From: Isochrysis galbana
Taxonomy: Eukaryota; Haptophyta; Isochrysidales; Isochrysidaceae
Assembly: GCA_018136815.1 (NCBI GenBank)
Contig: CM030940.1
Coordinates: 1,556,213-1,620,212, forward strand
DNA: 64,000 nt
Direction of reading: 5' to 3'
Shown: piece by piece, positions 19,408 through 33,800 of the stretch
Numbering within the stretch: position 1 is the first letter of the stretch
Layout of the letters: every line of letters begins with the position of its first letter
The notes under the pieces: generated by a model
Told to the model about the DNA's origin: nothing
The model's input: only the letters and a program-made list of their open reading frames with translations
The model's database searches: none
Program-made: the position numbers and the translations under genes

Positions 19408-20169
19408 TTATATTCGCAACAACTTCAAGCTGCCGCTTTGTGTGCCATCAGCAGCACCGTCGTTGCTGGTAGCAGCGGCGTCAGATCCGGCATCAAGTGC
19501 GCCTCCCTGCGTGCTTGCGTGTCCGAGCCTGCCCTGCACGAGAGTGTAGAGAAGTAGCAGTACAAGAAAGCCGAGGAGGACTATCATAACCCACATGATA
19601 GCCCGGTTCTGCCATGCCCGCCGGCCAATAGCGGTGATGACACGCCGCGAGCGCTCGAGCCGCTCGCTCGCTCCTCGCAGATTACCGATGGAATGCATCA
19701 ATGTCTGGCGCTGCGCCGAGAGATCGTTCATGATGGAGGCCCCGATCTCCTCCGTCTCAGCAATTGTCCGCTGTGCATCACGCAGCTTTTGCGTGCCGGC
19801 CCGTGTTCGCTCGCTGTTGGCGAGCAGTCTTGCATGCTGCTCCTCTCGCTCTGCGCGCTCCTCGGGCCTGCAGCCGAGCAGTTCATTGCGTGGAAGGGCG
19901 ACGATTGCACGCTTGAGCTGCGCGGCCAGCGTGCTCGCGCTCGCCTTGTGGGCCCTGGCGCGTGAAAGCATCTGCTGGCGCTCGTGCTTCGGTGCCGAGC
20001 CGGCTTCGAGCTCCATCTGCTCGACGAGCTCACGGACGGAGGTGAGGTCGAGTTCGGCGCGCTCGATCGAGGCACGCCGCGCGTCGCCGATCGCGTCGTC
20101 CAGCGCCCCCACCCGCGCACGCAGCGCCTCGAGCAGCTGCTCGCACTCCTGCTCGTACCCCGCGAACAT
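19408..20169 (-). CDS. VTI1: Vti1-type Qb-SNARE with unusual C-terminal extension
   Basis: The ATG at 20169 opens a single-exon frame of 253 residues. The N-terminal ~90 residues are charged helices of the Vti1 N-terminal domain (FAGYEQECEQLLEAL). The SNARE helix precedes the family's junction (SERLERSRRVITAIGRRAWQ), and a single membrane span follows (IMWVMIVLLGFLVLLLLYTL, about 190-209). Vti1 proteins act in fusion at the Golgi, trans-Golgi network and endosome or vacuole. Normally such tail-anchored SNAREs end a few residues after the membrane span. Here about 44 Gly/Ala/Ser-rich residues follow, so the lumen would hold an extra tail. The extension could be real or reflect an unseen splice. 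Confidence 0.82.
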   Translation of the reverse strand: MFAGYEQECEQLLEALRARVGALDDAIGDARRASIERAELDLTSVRELVEQMELEAGSAPKHERQQMLSRARAHKASASTLAAQLKRAIVALPRNELLGCRPEERAEREEQHARLLANSERTRAGTQKLRDAQRTIAETEEIGASIMNDLSAQRQTLMHSIGNLRGASERLERSRRVITAIGRRAWQNRAIMWVMIVLLGFLVLLLLYTLVQGRLGHASTQGGALDAGSDAAATSNDGAADGTQSGSLKLLRI

Positions 20170-21809
20170 CAGACCTCAGGCGGCCCCCTTCCTTCCTTCC
20201 CCTCTCCTCTCTCGTCTCACTGATTCTCTCTCCCTCTCTCTCTCCTTCCTTTTTACAACAGTACTCCTATATACTCAGTACTGCTTGGCTGCTTGGAACG
20301 TGTCAATTTACTACACAGATCTTTTTACAGTAACACTTCACAGGATGTGCCCATTTACTACAAACGGACGGGGGACTGTCGTCTCAAAACGCCTCCTCAA
20401 CCTCACCAGAGCGTAAGGTCACGTTCCGTCGAATATGGGACAGACTTTGGCCATACCCATACCCAGACTTTTGTCAATTTTTTTTTATTTTGGTGGTCCC
20501 CAGCACCGGTCAAAATTTGACAAAATTTGGGCCGGCCTCGGGCCTCGGACGCTGGGTGCCGGGGCGCTGGGCCGGCGTGGGGCGCGGGGCGAGGAGCGAG
20601 GAGGGAGGGCTGCAACGAGGCAGCCCGCCCCACCGAGGCCCGCCCGCCGCCCGCCCCTCGCGGCCCTCGCTAGCGCACGCGCCAACGGAGGGGTCCCGGA
20701 GCGCCCGAGCATTAGGCGCGCGACCGGGCGCGCTGCGATGCCTTTCTTTGCCATCAGCCCGGTGTCGTGGCCAACCAAGACACTTAATGCGCGGAATCCG
20801 CCGCGCCCATGCCGCCAATCGCGCCTGCTCCGCGCTGGTCCCTCGTCGCAATCCACCACCGAGCCCCGGCGGCATTCAAACGAGCTAACGCACGGTCCCG
20901 AGGGGCCCGGAGCCCGGAGCGCCCAACTCGACGCCGCGACCGGGCGCGCTGCGAAGCTCTTCTTGCTGGGGAACGAATGAGAATGAGAAAAGCAGTCGAA
21001 AATAGCAAAATATTCATATGATTCATGATCATGAGCTACGTACGAGCTACGGGGCTGCCATCTGTCTTCATTATCATCGCACTATTTACTATTTACTATT
21101 TGCGACAATACATCGTGTGTTTGACTTCGATTTGCCTCTGTACTATACATGTGAGCATCATTCCAATTTCTTGGATCCTAGTGGTCACCCTTATGGGACT
21201 ACATGCTACATGTTGCGGTGAGGCACCACCATGAGTCATCCATGAGCCATGAGCCATTAGGTTGCGCAAACCACAAACCACCACAAGCGACCGCGCAAAG
21301 GGCAAACAAAGGGTCAAAGGGCAAAGGGTTCAATTCAAATATTAATGTAAAAATTAGGGGCCAGCGTGCAAATACAGACGACAGACTATGGCCATGGAAT
21401 AAACCAATATCAATATACAATATTACCTTCTTTAACTCTTTAACTGAGTTTCTAAAAATAAAACCATCTGGTCCTCTTCCTCTTTCGACGGAACTCGACC
21501 TTAGACCTTAGGAGCCTCTCGCTCACTCATACTGATCATCGGGTTCAACGCGGCGATCATGACTGAATACTATACAAAAATGAGATCAAAGCGAATAAAA
21601 AGTGAGCAACTGCAACACAGTACTACTATTATACTCTCTACCATGAAGCTGGATCCCCAGTCCGCGATGGCTAGCAGGCAATCTGACTCTCAGCGTAAAA
21701 GTAAAGACGGACTACGAGGGGATCGACGAGGCGAGAAGAGAGAGGAGACGGTCGCTTAGGAGGAAGAGAGAGAGGGCGGTGTGAAGAAGTGGGCAAGGCG
21801 ACGTCGACG
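20170..21809. other. Intergenic between divergent Vti1 and midasin
   Basis: TA-rich patches lie near each gene (CAGTACTCCTATATACTCAGTACTG at 20259-20283; AGTACTACTATTATACTCTC at 21619-21638) and could hold the two promoters. A GC-rich middle part has a repeated GACCGGGCGCGCTGCGA (about 20723 and 20938). No gene is supported. Confidence 0.45.
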
Positions 21810-24800
21810 ATGGACGTCGGCCGCTGCGGACTCGCCGAGCTGCTCGCGGCGCTCGCGCGGCCGGAGACGCGGGCGGCGGCGGCGGCCGAGCTTTGCGAGC
21901 GGATGGGTTCGACCCCCGCCTACCGTCACCAGCTTCTCCGCGCCGTAGGCGCCGAGAGCGAGCCAGAAGTCGACGCCAGAGCCCCGCCACTCACGCTCGA
22001 TCGCGACTTCACCCTTCCTGCGGTGGATCAGGAGGCCCTACGCGTGCCCAATCTGCTCGGCGGGGAGGGACAGAGGCTGCGATCATCTATCGTCCCCACC
22101 CAGCACGCGCAGCGCGTTCTGCGCCAGCTCGCGCTCGCGCTCTGCCTCGAGCGGCCAGTGCTGCTCTCCGGCCCTCCAGGAGCGGGCAAGACGACACTGT
22201 TGCGTGTGCTCGCGGAGAGCACGCCGCTGGGACACCCCGAGGCTGGTCGTGGGATGGGAGGTTCCGACATCTTTAGCGAGACACAGCTCGACAAGCTCGT
22301 CATCGTGCACCTGGACGAGCAGGTTGACTCGCGCGCGCTGCTGGGCTCGTACGTGTGCGGTGCTGAGCCAGGCGAGTTCGTGTGGCAGCCGGGCGTCATA
22401 ACGCAGGCCGTCGCCGAGGGGCGCTGGCTGCTGCTAGAGGATGTCGATCGGGCGCCACTTGAAGTTATGAGCGCGCTCGCGTCGCTGCTTGAGCGGAATG
22501 TGCTGTTCGTGCCTGGTCGAGCTGCGAGCCTGCGAGCTGCGCCTGGCTTCCGGCTGTGGGGCACCGTCACGACCCACGGGCACACAGAGGTCGCAGCGGT
22601 TGAGCGCACGGTCTTCCGCGTCGCGCTGTGGCAGCATGTGTCGATAGCATCACCGTCGGATGCCGACTTGTCGGCCATCGTGCGCGTGCGCTTCCCGCCT
22701 CTCGCCGCTGCCGCTGAGGCTTTGGTGGCGTCTTTTGTCCAACTGCAGCACGCCTCAGGCGGCCCCGCCCGAACTACGGAGTCGACTCGTATAGCAACGG
22801 ACGTCGCTAAAGTGATGGTGAGTGGCGAGGGCATAATTGACAGCACCACGGCAAAGATCGACGAGGCCACCGAGAAGGCACCGTCTCTGGCTCTTGCTGC
22901 AGAGCAGGAACTGGCCTCGGCACGGCTCGCACTGAGCGGCGGACGAGTCTTCAGCTCTCGGGAGCTATTCCGGTGGTGCCGCCGTATCACCATCGCTCTC
23001 GCCCCCACCGGCAACGTGCTGCCCCCACCCGACTTACCGGGCCGCTTCACCTCCTTCTACCGTGAGATTCTCGTCGCCGAGGCGCTCGACACGTTTGTCG
23101 CACCAGTGCGTCGTGCGGGGCCTCGGGCGGAGTTGGCATATCTGATCGCAAAGCAGTGGCAACTTCCCACAGAACGACTCACCTACATCACCTCGCTTCG
23201 CCGGCCAGATCTTGAAATATCGGAGTCTTCTATTCGTATCGGAAGGGTGGAGCTACCGCTTTCGGCTCCCGCCCAAGCCGGCACACGAACTGGTAGGCGG
23301 TTCGCGGCAACGCGCCACGCTCTGGTCACGCTCGAACGCGTCGCAGCCGCCATGACGCTCAACGAGCCGTTACTTCTGGTGGGCGAGACGGGCACTGGCA
23401 AGACAACGGCGGTGCAGCAGCTTGCGGTGCTCCTCGGCAAGACGCTGCTGGTGCATAATCTGAATCAGCAGTCCGACTCGTCCGAGCTAGTCGGCGGCTT
23501 CCGTCCCGTCCAGCCGCGCCACATCTTCGCACCACTCGCAGCGCGGTTCGAGTCGCTCTTCTGCCGCTCCTTTTCTCGGTCAAAGAATGGGCCGTTCCTG
23601 GCCAAGCTCGCGCAGCGCCTTGCCAAGGGCGAGTGGGCCAAATTGCTTGCGCTCATCACAGGAGCGCACGCCTCGTATGCCAAGCTGCGTGCCGCTGCCG
23701 CTGGCGAGGTGGCGATGGGCAATGGGTCTTGTGCGGCCTCCGACACGCCAAATGTTGCACTAGATGCTGAGTGGGAGGGCCTTGGCTCCGAAGCGGCGCG
23801 GCTTCAGCAGAGGCTCAAGGCCCGTGCGGCCGGCGGTAGCGAGGGTCTCGCCTTCGCCTTTGTGGAGGGCACAATGGTGCGCGCGCTACGGGAGGGCCAC
23901 TGGTTGCTCCTCGACGAGATGAACCTCGCGTCGGCGGAGACGCTGGAGCGGGTGGCCGGATTGCTTGAGGAGGGTGGCTCGCTTGCGCTCACTGAGAAGG
24001 GCGAGGCCGAGCTCGTGCCGCGTCACCCGGGCTTCCGCCTCTTCGCCGCGATGAATCCTCCCACGGACTTTGGAAAGAAAGAGCTGCCCGGTGGCATCCG
24101 GACGCGGCTGACAGAGCTCTACGTGCCATCGCTCTCCTCCGCCGAAGACCTAGCGCTAGTGGTGCTCGAGTATCTTAGTCCTGTTCTTCCGTCGCCGCCC
24201 GTGGGCGCCGTCGTTGCCCTATACCAGGCTGCAGTGGAGGCGGCCGCCACTCGCTTGCTCGACGGCGCCGATCAGCGGCCCGAGTACTCGTTGCGCACCC
24301 TCTGCCGCGCTCTGTCGTATGTTGCGCGCGCGCTGCCGCTAGGCTACGGCCTGCAGCGCGCTCTGTACGACGGATTCCACATGACTTTTGTCGCGCAGCT
24401 GCAGGCCCGCTTTCAGCCCGAGATGGAAGCGCTGCTGCTCAAGCATCTGTTGCCCGCACGGCCTGGCAAGCCCCATAAGCCGCCCGCGGCCTTGGCGCCC
24501 GCGCGCCCGCCAGGCGAGCACTGGGTGGAGGTGGGCGGCTTTTGGCTCGCAACGGACCCGCGGTGTGATCCCGTGGCAGACGATCCACGCTTCATCGTCA
24601 CGCCAACAATAGAGGCGCGGCTGCGCCAGCTCGCGCGAATGGTCTCGGCACGCCGACACCCCATCCTACTGCAGGGTCCAACCTCAGCGGGAAAGACGTC
24701 GATGGTCGAGCGGCTCGCGCGCCGGACTGGCCATCGGTTGGTGCGCATCAACAACCATGAGCATACCGACGTGCAAGAGTATATCGGCTCCTTCCAGCCG

Positions 24801-27800
24801 GATGCGCACGGCCGGCTCGTCTTTCACGATGGCGCGCTCGCTCAGGCTGTTCGTCACGGTTACTGGATCGTATTGGATGAGCTCAACCTCGCACAAAGCG
24901 AAGTGCTCGAGGCGCTCAACCGGCTGCTCGATGACAACCGCGAGCTTTTCATCCCCGAGACGTCGGAAACGCTCTCGCCCCATCCTAGCTTCATGCTCTT
25001 TGCCACCCAGAATCCACCAGGGGCATACGGGGGGCGGAAGGTGCTCTCTCGAGCCTTTCGCAATCGCTTCCTCGAGATGCAGATGGATGAGATCCCGGAG
25101 CCAGAGCTCGTCACCATCCTGGAACGGCGCTCGGAGCTGCCGGCGTCCTTCTGCAAGGCGATGGTCGGCGTCATGCAAGAGCTGCAGCGCCGCCGCTCCA
25201 GTTCTCGCGTCTTCGCCGGCCGTGCCGGCTTCATCACGCCACGCGACTTGTTCCGGTGGGCCGACCGAAGGCCCCTATCGTACCAAGAGCTAGCCGAAGC
25301 GGGCTACGCGCTGCTCGCCGAGCGGCTGCGGGCCCCAGCCGAGCGAGAGACGGTGGCGCAGGTGCTCTGCAAGCTGCTGCCGCGGGTCGCTGTTGAGCCT
25401 GATGCTTTATATGAGCGCCTACTTGCGGGTGCACCAGGCGGTGCGCCAGCGTTGGGCTCGATGAGTGCTGCAGGTACAGTGTGGCTCCCGAGCACCCGTC
25501 GGCTGTACGCCCTCGTCGCTGCGTGCATGCAGTCTAATGAGCCCATTTTGCTAGTTGGGGAGACGGGCACAGGCAAGACGACCATCTGCCAGTTGTTCGC
25601 GCAGGCCATCGGGCAAAGGCTGCACATCATCAATTGCCATCAGCACACGGAGACGGCAGACTTTGTGGGCGGACTTCGGCCGGCGCGGGGCCGCGCCCTG
25701 GCCTTTGGAGAACTCGAAAGGCGTGTCGCCTCCGTGGAGGCGGGTGCAGCCGCCGCCGTAGATCAGTTGCGCAACGAAATCGCCTCGGTAGGAATCGCAA
25801 GCCTCGATACCACAAGGCTTGCCATGCTGGCGGCGGCGTCAGATGAGGCGAAGGATCTTGCGGGGCTGCGCGCGCGAGTCGAACGCGTCGCTTCCGCTTT
25901 GCGTGGCGCCCGCGAGGCGCTGAATCGCTCGGCCTCGGATGGTGGCAATACTGGCGGGCTAGCTGAGGCTGCGGAGGAGGTGCTCCGCCACGCCGAGGCA
26001 GAGGCGGAGGCGGTTCACCGTGAGCTTCGAGTGAACGATGCACTCTTTGTATGGGTGGACGGCCCTTTGCTCACAGCGATGCGCACTGGCGAGATGCTAC
26101 TCATTGACGAGATTTCGTTGGCGGAGGACTCGGTCCTTGAGCGGTTGAACTCGGTACTAGACCCGTGTCGGATCCTTACTGTGCCGGAGAAGGGGTCCGA
26201 CCTTGAGGTGGTAAAGGCTGCTCCTTCCTTCCGGCTGCTGGCGACAATGAATCCCGGCGGAGACTTCGGCAAGAAAGAGCTCTCGCCAGCCCTACGCAAC
26301 CGCTTCACTGAGGTGTGGGTCCCCAGCGTCACGGCGTACGAGGAGCTTCGCACGCTTATCGGCCAAACTCTGGGAGAGCTTGGCGACGTCGACGCCGACG
26401 GTGACGATCCCATGGGCAACGGTGAGAGCTTTGAGTGGTCGATGGCCGAAGCCATGCTGGCCTTTGTGGATTGGCTCGCAAAGCCGCGCGGCAGCGGCAA
26501 TGGTGGGGCAGGGCTCGGTGGCGGGACGCCTAGCCTACGAGATCTCCTTGCGTGGGCAAGCTTCATCAAAGCCACGCGTATTCAGCTCGGCTCGCCCGCT
26601 GCGTTCGTACACGGTGCCTGTCTCACATTTGTCGACGCGATGGGGCTGCAAGTCTCAGCCTCGCGTGCGGACCGAGAGGCTTTGCGCACGCAATGCGTCT
26701 CGCAGCTCATCTCCTTGCTTCCACCTCATAGTCGCGATCCAGCGGCACTCTATGTCGGTACGGACACTTTCCCCGATTTCGCAAGTAGCCAGATACCCGC
26801 GCTGGAGGATCCGGTCAGCGGTGTTGGATTGCGTCGATTCGGCCTGGCACCCTTCTTTGTGCCAATTGGCGGCGCCCCTCCCCAGCTGGCATCCATTTCG
26901 TTGAGCGCGCCCACTCCGCGCTCCAACGCATTTCGCTTGTTTCGCGCAATGCAGCTCCGCAAACCGGTCTTGCTTGAGGGCAGCCCTGGTGTAGGCAAGA
27001 CGTCGCTCGTGCAGGCCCTCGGTGCCGCGTGCGGACACAGAGTTGTGCGCATCAATCTCTCCGAGCAAACCGACTTGATGGATTTGCTCGGGTCTGATCT
27101 GCCGGTGGAGGGCGCCCCGCCTGGCACATACGCCTGGCAAGACGGCGCGTTCCTTGCCGCACTCCGCGCCGGCCATTGGGTCATCCTCGATGAGCTCAAT
27201 CTTGCGCCGCAAGCAGTGCTCGAAGGTCTCAACTCTTGCCTCGATCATCGAGCTACCGTCTTCATTCCTGAGCTCGGCGCCTCCTTCGAATGCCCACCCA
27301 CATTTCGTGTGTTTGGCTGCCAAAACCCTTTGCAGCAGGGCGGTGGCCGTAAAGGGCTACCCCGCTCCTTCCTCAACCGCTTTACTCAGGTATGGATGGA
27401 GGAACTGGGTGAGGAGGACATGATTGCCATCGGCTTAACCCTCTTCGGTCAATTGGGGAAACCACTCATTCGGAGGCTCGTGAGCTTTGTGCGCGCGCTC
27501 CAACGTGCCCTCTCGCTCCGCTGCTTCGGGGTTGCAGGTGGGCCTTGGGACTTCAACCTGCGCGACGTCTTCCGGTGGTGTGAGCTCATGCTCGCTGAGC
27601 AGAAACCGCCACATTGGCGGCCGGCAATTTTTCTTGATGCCTTGGTTCTGCAGCGCTTCCGCACTGAAGCTGATCGGCAGGAAGTGATGAAAATATTCGT
27701 GGCTGAGATGGGTGGGCCGAACGACCCCTTTTCGCAAGTACCTCCTCTGCAGCCACACTACAGCGTAAGCACTTGGAGCGTTCAGATCGGCCACGTGTGG

Positions 27801-30800
27801 CTAGGGCGCGCTCGAGCCCACTTGCCCGACGCCCCACTGTTAGAGTTATTGCCGTCTCAGCTTCGACCCCTACAGTCGCTTGCTCTCGCTGTAAGAATGG
27901 GATGGATGTGCGCGGTATGTGGCGATGCGGGCTCGGGGAAAAGCAGTACTCTGAGGCTTCTCGCCTCACTCGCGGGACGGCGCCTAGACGAGGTGGTACT
28001 CTCCACGGCCACGGATACAACGGAGCTTCTCGGCTGCTTCGAGCAAAGTGAGGCCTCACGCTTGCAACTAGCCGTGCTGAGCGAGGCCAGTGTATTGGTG
28101 GAAACCCTCACCGGCGCATTAGCCCTCGTCGGCACGTCATCAACGATTGGGAGAGGGGCGCCGAGCGATGCGCTTAGCCTGGCCATTTCTTTGCAGCGTT
28201 CGTACGCGGAGCTCGACAAAGATGGCACCGCGGAGAATCGCGCCATTGCCGGCCCCACACCTTCTCAAGAGTGGGCAGACAGCTTCGAGGCGCGTGCCTC
28301 ATCGCTCGTGAGCATATTCGATGAGGCATTAGCAATGGTTGTTGACCACACCGCCAGCGTGGCTAGCCGCATCGCTAGGCTCCGCACTCACTTGTGCGCA
28401 CTGTCAGATCTGCGGCAAACTGGTTCGAAAGGACGCTTCGTCTGGGTAGATGGGCCGCTTGTGCGCGCTATGGAAGAAGGCCACTGGTTGCTTCTTGACA
28501 ACGCAAACCTGTGCAACCCATCGGTGCTGGATAGGCTTAACCCACTGTTCGAGCGTGACGGGCAATTGCAGTTGCCGGAAGCGGGCCTGCAAGCCGGGGG
28601 AGAGGTGAGACATGTGCAGCTCCACCCGGACTTCCGCCTATTCCTCGCAGTTGTTCCCAGCGCGGGGGAGCTCTCACGTGCGATGCGGAATCGCGGCATC
28701 GAGGTAGCAATGCTGCCGCCGCCTGCACGAAGCCGTGACGTGTTATCGCTCTTGCGTTGTAGCACTGGCGCCATGACGCATCCGACGGCCTCGGGGCGAC
28801 TCGACCGCCTGGACGAGGCCGGCGTGCCTGGCGTGGAGCTGTCGCTCGCCATGGTGGATGCGCATGCCCGAATCGAATCGCAGCTCCCACGTTGGTTAGG
28901 GCATCGATCGTTGCTACATTGCGGCGAATTATTTGTGCGGCGACTCTCACGCGGCGCCGCTCTGCAAGAGGCTATGATTGATGCGATTGAGCTTGCATAC
29001 GAAGCCCGACTCATGACTAACGTAGCTCTTGAAATGCGCAACGTCTTCGATGGTGCTTGCGTCAGTAGTGGTGCCCTCGCGGTGTCGCGCGTTCTCACAC
29101 TGGAGGAGAATGACGCTAATGCACGGCCTCTTTGGCCAGTGAGTGTCAGCACCTCGAGTTACGCTAGCAACCCGCGGTCTTGCACCGTTCGAAGTCAAGC
29201 TGCGCTCGTCGTGCAACTTGTTTCCCTAATGAAGCCTGCCGCCGAGGGCACACTGACGCCCGCATCCAGTTCATTCCCTAAAAGATGCGCCCCCGACGAA
29301 CTCCTGAGCGCTGCGGTCATCGAATTCATTTATCGTGCAAGCACTCGCGACGAGTATTTGCGCATCGCTCTCTTAGCTAACTTGCAAGAAAGCCATGGCG
29401 CACCTGTGCCGCTTGGCCTGCGCACGGGCAGCAGCATGCTAGCACAGCTCCACAAATTGCCACTGGTGCTTCAGGCGCGCAATGCCCTTGAGGCAGCGTG
29501 CGCAGGGGACGAAAGTCTGCGCGATATGTGCCGCGACGCGCCGATCGACATGCCTCGCCTCAATGCGCCGCTCTTCGAGCGGGTACGCAAGCACGCGGAT
29601 CCAGACGCGGCGCCGGACTTGGAAGACAGCGAAGTCCTCTCCGAACAGTTGGACTCGCAGGTGGACCGCGCATCCCTTATACCTCACACAAGTGCCGTCG
29701 CTTCTGCTGAAGCTGCTGTAACGGCCTGGTCACAATATTGCCGGATCCTGCCTCGGTTGCGGCTGGTGCTTCGCCTCGAATGGCAACGCTTGTCCGAGCA
29801 GTCTCGATTGGAGGAAGCGCTCGCCAGCTGCGTGCCTCAAGATATGAGCCTACTCGAGCAGTCTTTCGCCTATTCAACTCATGGCTCACCTTCGGAGGCC
29901 GGAGCGGGCCTGAGGTCATCGCGATCTGCTCAGCGCGCTGTCTGGAACAACCTCGTCAACCCACTCTTCCCCGCGATGCGGGATACGGCACAAATGCTTT
30001 GCGAATGGCTTTCCAGCTCGCCGGTTGGTTTCACCGACGAGACAATGCTTCTCAGCACAGCCGAGGCTGTCATACAGGCCCGTGGCGCGCTCACATCGCG
30101 CGCTCTTCGCACCACGATGGAGTCGTTTCAGCCTCAGGAGTTCCTCGTACTTTGGCGCGCTTTGCATAAGCGCGTCTACAAAGCAAGCCTCCCGCCCCTT
30201 TCGCTGCCCGTGACGCCTGCGCTTGCGCGCGCGTTCGCTTCCATCTCCGCGGCCGTCGGCTATGAGGCCACTCGCTTTGCCCCCCTCCTGTGGAAATGGG
30301 GTGGTCACCCTACGGCGCCACCCTCACAAGAGCTCCTCGAGGCTGGCATGGGTGTGCGGCAGATTGCTGCGGAACTCGTGTCACAGTGTACAGAATTGGG
30401 TCGTGGCATCAATGCGGCGGCCGATCAACACAAGGTTGCACTCCGGCGCTCAATTGTTTTGGGGGCGTGCACGCTCCAGTGCGCCTATGCGCGTCGTCGA
30501 GAGTCGGCATTAGAGATTGATCGCCTCAGGAGCATCCCCACGGCTATTCGAGGTCAGTTGGATGTCTTCAAGGCCAAGAACGAGGCATCTCAGCCGGCGA
30601 AGGCTGAGCGGGCCATTCCCCCGCTCGGGCCATTGCTCGATACGCGCAGTGCACGTGTCGAGGGAGCGCTTTTTTGCTCTCTGAGCTCTCTAGTTTCCCA
30701 AGATGCAGAGGACGACCTGCCCGACCGCGCGAGTGCTCTTCGAGTTCGCGCAATGGCCTTTTCAGAGCTCGTCGTCGCGTCCTGTGCCAGAAGCGCACTC

Positions 30801-33800
30801 GATGCCGGGCCGGCGCAGACACTCGCGTGGCAGTTGGAGACGCTCACGGTTCCCAGGGGGCTGGAAGCGACGAGAAACGAAGCGAGCCTTGATTCGGACA
30901 AGCTTGCGCTGGCAGGGGTCGCTTATCAGCTCGCCGTGACCTGGCATCGCCACCTATGGCGTGGCGGCTTCGAGTATGTGTCTACCGTGGAAGGAGCGGG
31001 GATCAAATTTGGTGGGCCCGCATCGCTCCTCCTTTCGATGGAGGCTCTCCCGGTCTGCGCGAGGCTGGAGGCGGCTTTTAGCGTGCCGGTGGCCGAGAGA
31101 ACGACGGCCTTGCATGATCTGAGACAGCTGTGTGAGATCATTAGAACGCGGTCACCGCAGGACGATGTCAGTGCGCAAAGTGACTGGATCCTCGCGCTCC
31201 ACACACTATGCCGGACACTTGCACCTTTCGCTCGAGATCTTGACGAGAAGAGTGGCACGGAGCTAAAGTCTTCTGTGCGGGATTTTGAACAAGCGTGTGC
31301 ATATTTGTTGGATACAGGGTGGCGGCAACACTGCACGTCGCACACATCACTCATCTCGTCTATGCGTGCCCAAATTGCCGAATCGATACCTTCGATCTGC
31401 GCTCTCCTTGGCCGCTGCAGCGAGCGGGCGATGCAAGTATCGATAGAGCTGCTCTTGAAGCCGTGCCTCTCGGAAATACAAGTCGTAGCAGATGCGATAG
31501 TAGGGGCTGTTGATGTGGGGGCCGAAGTACCGCCTATGCACGGGTCGCGTGGACGAGTATGGGTACTGATCGGTTTGCTCCGATGGCGACTCCTCGCGCC
31601 CACACACCCTGCAGACCCATCGTGCAAGTACTTGCTCAAAGCGGAGCTCTCGGAAGAGCGGCTGCACGAGGTGCGAGTCATGTGCTTGGCTTTACGCTTG
31701 GCGCAAGAATCGTGGAACGGAGCACGTTCCACTCCTTCGCTACGGCAAGCCCTAGCCGCGGAGGCGGCCAGTGCGCTTGCCATGCAATCAGCCCGCCTGC
31801 GAGCGAGCGCGCGGCCGAAGCATCCCGCAACTCAATTTACTCAGCTACATTCTGAGTTGCAACAGTGGGGCGAGTCCCTCGGCTGTACTGAGGCTATTCT
31901 TGAACTGAGCGATAACTTGAGAGATGGCTCGGCCACCGCCATTCATAGAGAAGAAGTGTGGCAGCAAGGGAGCTCCAACTTTTTGCAGCGCTTGGATGAC
32001 GCCTTTGCCCACTTCGAAGATCTCACACTGCCATTAGAACTGGCTCTCTATGAGGTCAAACACGGGCTCCGCCTACAAGCCCTGAGCGGGGCTCCCACAG
32101 TGATCGCTGCGCAAGATGGGAACGTGGGTGCCGCCTCTATCGTGCACCAGTCGCACGCCATTATGGCAGCGCTCCTCTGCTTTCCTGCTGCGGCTCCGAG
32201 GGCGCACGTGGATGATGCGTGGCGCGCGCAACTTCTACCCTTGCTGCGACCGCTTCCATCATGCTTCGGTGCTGCCCCGACAGTGGAAGACGTGGGCGCG
32301 CCCCAATCGGATCGCGGCACATCGCAACAGCTCGCGTTCTCTCGCTTTTTCTCACACACCACAATGCTTGCAATTTCGTTGCGCCGGCTTTACGTCTCCG
32401 TGCTCCTCGAGGGAGGCGCTCAAGCCAACCATTTACATGTGCTTGACCAAATAGTCGGCGGCTTTGTGCGCGCGCACGTGGAGGCAGAGATGGCTGAACG
32501 TGAACATGAAGAAGCTCAAGCAGAGCTTTATGCGCGGAAGGCTCGCCACTTCGGTGCCGCGGCCACCGATGGGCGAGCAGAGGAAGCGGCCGCACTTCGT
32601 GAGCTCTTTCCGGACTTTAGCGACGACTTCGCCGACATTCAGCGCATCTCGGACGATGGTGGAGAGATGGATTTGGTATGTGTAGATAGAGAAGAAGATA
32701 CGAATGAGCGGGAGGCAACTTTTGAGCACGAGGAAGTCTCTCAACCACCACCCCACACAGATGCAACGGCTACGAGTGCCGCTCTCAAAATTGATCCAAA
32801 GATTATCCTCAGCGTGTTGGAGTATCATGAGCGCGTCTTCCGCTTCACCACTGCCGTGGGTGTTTATCATCCTACAGACGACGAAATTCCCCTTCCCGCT
32901 GCCTCAAAGCCGAGGGGCAAGAGCAAGCGCAACCGTGATTCGGCTGAATTGAAGCCGCCGCCGCCAATCGTCGATCTTTGCTCGCTATCTTCACCATCGC
33001 AGGTGCTTTCGGGACTTTCAGTTTACGAAGAGGCACAGGGGGAGGCTCTTGGCACGCTTCGAGATTGCCACAAGCTTGCCTCGAAGTTATTTCCGAGCGT
33101 CACGGCGGCGCTCCACTTGCCTGCTGCTCTCGATGAGGAGGCGCGTAGCGGGAGCCTCGTGGTGGCCGCTTGCTGTTGGCAGCACTTGCACGGCTCGGAT
33201 CCCACACACCAGGCGGCACACTTGCGACACAATGCGAATCTGTTCACGGATGAAAACTTGAGCGAGGTCGGGCGCCTCGAGCCGGTACTTGATGAACTGT
33301 TGAGCCGAATGCGCCTACTTCTCGTCGAATGGCCGGACCACCCAACGTTGCAAATGATCGCGATGCTGTGCGAGCGGCTACGCTCCTTCCGTGCCGGTTC
33401 CCCGCTGATGAAGTTTGTGACCGGGTCTGAGATGCTGCTCAAGCGCTGCTGGGAGTGGGAGGAGGTGGCGTGTAAGGCAACGTCCATCAAGCCGCAGATT
33501 GACATGCTCGCGGCGCTAGTACTGCGGTGGCGCAAGATGGAGGTGGAAGCGTGGCCACAGCTTCTTAAGCGAGCCGAACAGCAAGCACATGAGAAGGCCC
33601 TGCTATGCGTGTGGGCGCGGCTCTTTCGCGTTGTCAATTCGCATCTTTGGCGCGCCGACAAGGAGAAGGAGGGAGGCAGCGCACCGCCGCCTGTGGATGT
33701 ACACTCCACGCACCGGGCGGCAGATCCCGAAGCGGTCGCGCATCAACACGCGCATTTGCATGAATTCTTTGAAACCTTTCAGCAGCTGCTGCTCAATGCG

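Noticed and set aside
21789-21809. GTG start for midasin
   Set aside because: Nuclear genes start with ATG almost always, and an in-frame ATG follows 21 bases later.
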